Assembly (NCBI RefSeq): GCF_900069005.2
Contig: NZ_LN831272.1
Span: 104,226-166,434 of the forward strand
Source: Paenibacillus sp. GM2
Lineage (GTDB): Bacteria; Bacillota; Bacilli; Paenibacillales; Paenibacillaceae
DNA length: 62,209 nucleotides
Direction of reading: 5' to 3'
Below, piece after piece: positions 59,686 through 62,209 of the stretch. The position numbers were made by a program, and so were the translations under genes. Each line of letters starts with the position of its first letter. Within the stretch, counting starts at the first letter, position 1. Under the pieces are notes generated by a model, which was not told where the DNA came from, did not search any database, and saw only the letters and a list, made by a program, of their open reading frames with translations.

Positions 59686-60269
59686 AAAGTATAGCAGTAT
59701 ATTGCGGCTCCAGTATTGGAGCATCCCCGGTGTATCAAGAGGGAGCACGGGCGTTAGGTTATGAACTGGCGGAACGCGGCATTGCATTGATTTACGGCGG
59801 CGCAAGCGTCGGGCTCATGGGTGAGGTAGCCAGCTCTGTCCTTGAAAAAGGCGGACGTGCGATAGGAGTTCTCCCAAGCTTCTTGCAGGACCGTGAGATC
59901 GCTCATACGACTTTATCAGAGCTGATCATCGTGGATTCCATGCACGAGAGGAAGGCAAAGATGGCTGAACTGGCTGACGGCTTTATCGCCCTGCCAGGGG
60001 GTCCCGGAACGATGGAGGAATACTTCGAGATCTTGACCTGGGGGCAATTAGCATTGCACCATAAGCCATGCGGGCTTTTAAACATCCATCATTATTACGA
60101 CTCCCTGATCGCTCTGTTCGATCATATGGCCCAAGAGAGATTCATGCACGATAACTATCGCTCCATGGTCATTACAGACACTACCCCAAGTGGTATTCTG
60201 GACCAATTCGCAAGCTATACCCCTCCGGCGGTGAAGACCTATCGGATGGATCAGCGGGCGAGAAGCTAG
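59682..60269 (+). CDS. LOG family protein (nucleoside 5'-monophosphate phosphoribohydrolase)
   Basis: A 195-residue Rossmann-fold enzyme with the lysine-decarboxylase-like LOG signature PGGPGTMEEYFEILTWGQL and ASVGLMGEVASSVLEKGG. LOG proteins cleave AMP-type nucleotides to the base and ribose 5-phosphate; plant LOG makes active cytokinin. It is B. subtilis YvdD-like. Its start overlaps the mazG stop (ATGA), so it acts with MazG, probably in turnover of nucleotides. Followed by a strong terminator. Confidence 0.88.
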   Translation: MKSIAVYCGSSIGASPVYQEGARALGYELAERGIALIYGGASVGLMGEVASSVLEKGGRAIGVLPSFLQDREIAHTTLSELIIVDSMHERKAKMAELADGFIALPGGPGTMEEYFEILTWGQLALHHKPCGLLNIHHYYDSLIALFDHMAQERFMHDNYRSMVITDTTPSGILDQFASYTPPAVKTYRMDQRARS

Positions 60270-60311
60270 CTTATATTAGATTCAGCTGTAACTTCTTCAT
60301 CGTACAAGTAG

Positions 60312-60356
60312 CTCCCGAAAGCATCCAAGTCAACGGTATGCTTTCGGGAGTATTTT
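60312..60356 (+). terminator. Terminator of the mazG-LOG operon
   Basis: Perfect 13-pair stem CTCCCGAAAGCAT/ATGCTTTCGGGAG with a 13-base loop followed by TATTTTG, 43 bases after the LOG stop. Confidence 0.85.
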
Positions 60357-60380
60357 GCAGGGATTATTTATAAGAAGAAC

Positions 60381-60426
60381 AAAAACGGGTTTATAAAACT
60401 GCTCTTAAGCAATTTTATAAACCCGT
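60381..60426 (-). terminator. Terminator of the tRNA cluster
   Basis: Perfect 13-pair arms ACGGGTTTATAAA/TTTATAAACCCGT with a 15-base loop; the minus strand is followed by TTTTTG. It closes the rRNA-tRNA operon just after the last tRNA-Leu gene. Confidence 0.85.
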
Positions 60427-60434
60427 CTGTGTGA

Positions 60435-60514
60435 TGCCGGTGAAGGGACTCGAACCCCCACGGTTTCCCTCACGATTTTGAGTCGCGCGCGTCTGCCAAT
60501 TCCGCCACACCGGC
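60435..60514 (-). tRNA. tRNA-Leu (CAA)
   Basis: Cloverleaf with a CTCAAAA anticodon loop (CAA, reading UUG) and a variable arm of the long type. The CCA end is not encoded. Last tRNA of the cluster. Confidence 0.9.
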
Positions 60515-60532
60515 ACATTTAATTTAGTTATA

Positions 60533-60609
60533 TGGCGCGCCCTAAGAGATTCGAACTCCTGACCTTTTGATTCGTAGTCAAACGCTCTATCCAGCTGAGC
60601 TAAGGGCGC
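60533..60609 (-). tRNA. tRNA-Arg (ACG)
   Basis: Loop CTACGAA gives anticodon ACG (A34 read as inosine). Acceptor GCGCCCT pairs with AGGGCGC; CCA encoded. Not part of the trnD order I recall, so it is an inserted gene between the two Leu genes. Confidence 0.92.
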
Positions 60610-60623
60610 ATGAGTTCAAACAG

Positions 60624-60709
60624 TGCGGAAGACCAGACTTGAACTGGTACGATAGTCACCTACCGCAGGATTTTAAGTCCTGTGCGTCTGCCGATTCCGC
60701 CACTCCCGC
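60624..60709 (-). tRNA. tRNA-Leu (TAA)
   Basis: Anticodon loop CTTAAAA (TAA, reading UUA). Long variable arm. CCA not encoded. Confidence 0.92.
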
Positions 60710-60720
60710 AAAAAAACAAA

Positions 60721-60794
60721 TGGAGGCGCCACCCAGATTTGAACTGGGGATAAAGCTTTTGCAGAGCTGTGCCTTACCACTTGGCTATGGCGCC
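60721..60794 (-). tRNA. tRNA-Cys (GCA)
   Basis: Anticodon loop CTGCAAA; U at the discriminator position as expected for Cys; CCA encoded. Confidence 0.93.
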
Positions 60795-60804
60795 ATAATA
60801 TAGA

Positions 60805-60879
60805 TGGAGCGGACGACGGGAATCGAACCCGCGACCCTCGCCTTGGCAAGGCGATGCTCTACCGCTGAGCCACGTCCGC
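60805..60879 (-). tRNA. tRNA-Gly (GCC)
   Basis: Anticodon loop TTGCCAA with a five-pair CGCCT/AGGCG-type stem; CCA encoded. Confidence 0.93.
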
Positions 60880-60888
60880 ATATAAATA

Positions 60889-60960
60889 CTGGGGATATAG
60901 GATTCGAACCTATGAGTGACGGAGTCAAAGTCCGTTGCCTTACCGCTTGGCTAATCCCCA
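60889..60960 (-). tRNA. tRNA-Gln (TTG)
   Basis: Anticodon loop CTTTGAC; acceptor TGGGGAT pairs with ATCCCCA; CCA not encoded. Confidence 0.9.
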
Positions 60961-60981
60961 ATAATATTCATTTAATTGAAA

Positions 60982-61058
60982 TGGGGCGATCGATGGGACT
61001 TGAACCCACGAGTGCCGGAGCCACAATCCGGTGCGTTAACCCCTTCGCCACGACCGCC
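60982..61058 (-). tRNA. tRNA-His (GTG)
   Basis: Anticodon loop TTGTGGC; extra G at the 5' end opposite the C discriminator, the His identity element; CCA encoded. Confidence 0.93.
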
Positions 61059-61089
61059 ATAATAAATATTCTTTTCTTTTTTTGAAAAA

Positions 61090-61163
61090 TGGCAGGGGCA
61101 GCAGGAATTGAACCCACACCAAAGGTTTTGGAGACCTTTGTTCTACCTTTAAACTATGCCCCT
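61090..61163 (-). tRNA. tRNA-Trp (CCA)
   Basis: Anticodon loop CTCCAAA; CCA end encoded. Should be the effector that reads the trpS T-box in this window. Confidence 0.93.
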
Positions 61164-61170
61164 ATATAAC

Positions 61171-61256
61171 TGGTGGAGGCTGATGGATTCGAACCACCGA
61201 ACTCGTACGAGAACAGATTTACAGTCTGCTGCGTTTGGCCACTTCGCTAAGCCTCC
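61171..61256 (-). tRNA. tRNA-Tyr (GTA)
   Basis: Anticodon loop CTGTAAA; long variable arm typical of bacterial Tyr; CCA encoded. Confidence 0.93.
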
Positions 61257-61259
61257 ACG

Positions 61260-61335
<76 letters not shown>

Positions 61336-61355
61336 ATTTGTCATTATTTATGTTA

Positions 61356-61431
<76 letters not shown>

Positions 61432-61508
61432 AAATAATAATGACAGTAACAAAAATTATATCATATTTTGTTGATAAATCAATACTCTTATTCCGTAATT
61501 AGGAATAA

Positions 61509-61585
61509 TGGCGGAGCCGACGGGATTCGAACCCGCGGTCTCCTGCGTGACAGGCAGGCATGTTAGGCCTCTACACCACGGCTCC
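61509..61585 (-). tRNA. tRNA-Asp (GTC)
   Basis: Anticodon loop CTGTCAC; G discriminator; CCA encoded. A 77-base AT-rich gap without features separates it from tRNA-Phe. Confidence 0.93.
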
Positions 61586-61606
61586 ACACTATAAAATTAA
61601 AGCTAA

Positions 61607-61680
<74 letters not shown>

Positions 61681-61694
61681 TCAATTAGAATATA

Positions 61695-61770
61695 TGGTGG
61701 AGGCTAACGGGATCGAACCGCTGACCCTCTGCTTGTAAGGCAGATGCTCTCCCAGCTGAGCTAAGCCTCC
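61695..61770 (-). tRNA. tRNA-Val (TAC)
   Basis: Anticodon loop CTTACAA; CCA encoded. Confidence 0.93.
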
Positions 61771-61775
61771 ATACT

Positions 61776-61850
61776 TGGTGACCCGTAGGGGATTCGAACC
61801 CCTGTTACCTCCGTGAAAGGGAGGTGTCTTAACCCCTTGACCAACGGGCC
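61776..61850 (-). tRNA. tRNA-Glu (TTC)
   Basis: Anticodon loop CTTTCAC; CCA encoded. Confidence 0.93.
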
Positions 61851-61880
61851 TTACATTAAATATAACATACAAGATAATTA

Positions 61881-61972
61881 TGGCGGAGAGAGAGGGATTC
61901 GAACCCTCGAGACGCTTGTGACGCCTACACGATTTCCAATCGTGCTCCTTCGGCCAACTCGGACACCTCTCC
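61881..61972 (-). tRNA. tRNA-Ser (GGA)
   Basis: Anticodon loop TTGGAAA; long variable arm; CCA encoded. Confidence 0.93.
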
Positions 61973-61976
61973 ATAA

Positions 61977-62052
61977 TGGCTCCCCGAACAGGACTCGAAC
62001 CTGTGACAACTCGATTAACAGTCGAGTGCTCTACCAACTGAGCTATCAGGGA
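61977..62052 (-). tRNA. tRNA-Asn (GTT)
   Basis: Anticodon loop CTGTTAA; acceptor TCCCTGA with TCGGGGA; CCA encoded. First tRNA after the 23S gene. Confidence 0.93.
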
Positions 62053-62122
62053 ACATTAACTATCAGGCTTGATCACCTGAAAACTGGATACGAAACTCAT
62101 TTTGCATATTTAGATGTTTTTT

Positions 62123-62209
62123 GGATAAGCCCTCGACCGATTAGTACCTGTCAGCTCCATACATTGCTGCACTTCCACCTCAGGCCTATCAACCTCGTCG
62201 TCTTCAAGG
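62123..62209 (-). rRNA. 23S ribosomal RNA, 3' end (continues beyond window)
   Basis: On the minus strand the segment contains the conserved 23S 3' end (GGTACTAATCGGTCGAGGGC followed by TTATCC). Only about 87 bases are inside the window. It is followed by a 70-base spacer and the tRNA cluster on the same strand. Confidence 0.93.

Noticed and set aside
62053..62122. Possible 5S rRNA in the 23S-tRNA spacer
   Set aside because: Only 70 bases and AT-rich, far shorter than a 5S gene of about 117 bases and lacking its conserved ends.

Overview
The window looks like a chromosomal segment of an endospore-forming, low-GC Gram-positive bacterium, most likely Paenibacillus or a close relative. The evidence is two small acid-soluble spore proteins (an alpha/beta-type SASP and SspI), YlbJ, YunB, LytH, YycC and YjcZ-like proteins, a tryptophan T-box, a LiaFSR/PspA envelope-stress locus, and a 23S-linked tRNA cluster in almost the same order as the B. 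subtilis trnD cluster as I recall it. TTG and GTG starts behind strong Shine-Dalgarno sequences are frequent, so several starts here are placed by the ribosome binding site rather than by the longest frame. Almost everything is core chromosome. I see no CRISPR array, prophage, plasmid function or intact transposon.

Layout. 1-3.2 kb: 3' end of an unknown gene, a MurJ/SpoVB-like flippase, a DUF456 membrane protein and a Cof-type HAD phosphatase. 3.4-7.2 kb: a manganese ABC importer (mntABCD order) behind an MntR-type box. 7.3-13.3 kb: two tandem class B penicillin-binding proteins, a membrane-anchored transglutaminase-like protein and a small membrane protein. 13.5-15.5 kb: an MFS exporter, a YjcZ-like miniprotein and a Toprim protein. 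15.5-18.9 kb: SCO1 and heme O synthase genes (cytochrome oxidase assembly), a structured intergenic element, and trpS with a T-box and clear promoter. 19-21.6 kb: an aldose epimerase, a sigma-G-driven SASP, an unknown protein and a DinB-like protein. 21.6-25 kb: an IsdE-like heme importer with a HugZ-type protein behind a double Fur box. 25-29 kb: pepF, yycC with a Cys-rich partner, DUF2225, truncated hemoglobin and a 31-residue membrane protein.

29-36.4 kb: ylbJ, NAD kinase, a C-terminal processing protease, then yutD, lipA, lytH and yunB, a neighbourhood shared with Bacillus. 36.7-37.7 kb: a secreted three-domain protein (chitin-binding, crystallin and lysozyme-like) followed by an IS3-type remnant. 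37.9-44.2 kb: a SpoU methyltransferase, ktrA, sspI, release factor 3, zwf and ywmB. 44.4-49.2 kb: an envelope-stress locus liaI-pspA-pspC-pspA-terminator-liaF-liaS-liaR. 49.4-51.9 kb: an ion transporter of the ArsB/NhaD type preceded by a leader with an intrinsic terminator and a 31-codon ORF, followed by a small membrane protein and an orphan KhtT-like regulatory subunit. 52.3-60.3 kb: a YitT protein, the anaerobic ribonucleotide reductase nrdDG, a DUF1848 protein, a TetM-like ribosomal protection GTPase with an overlapping leader ORF, and a mazG-LOG pair with a LexA-like palindrome at its promoter. 60.4-62.2 kb: 17 tRNA genes and the 3' end of a 23S rRNA, all on the minus strand, with no 5S gene between them.

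Metal and redox themes run through the segment (Mn import, heme import, truncated globin, SCO1/CtaB, anaerobic NrdD). The least explained parts are the 49.4-51.9 kb ion-transport cassette with its attenuator-like leader, the leader ORF of the TetM-like gene, the palindrome in front of mazG, and the structured element downstream of trpS.
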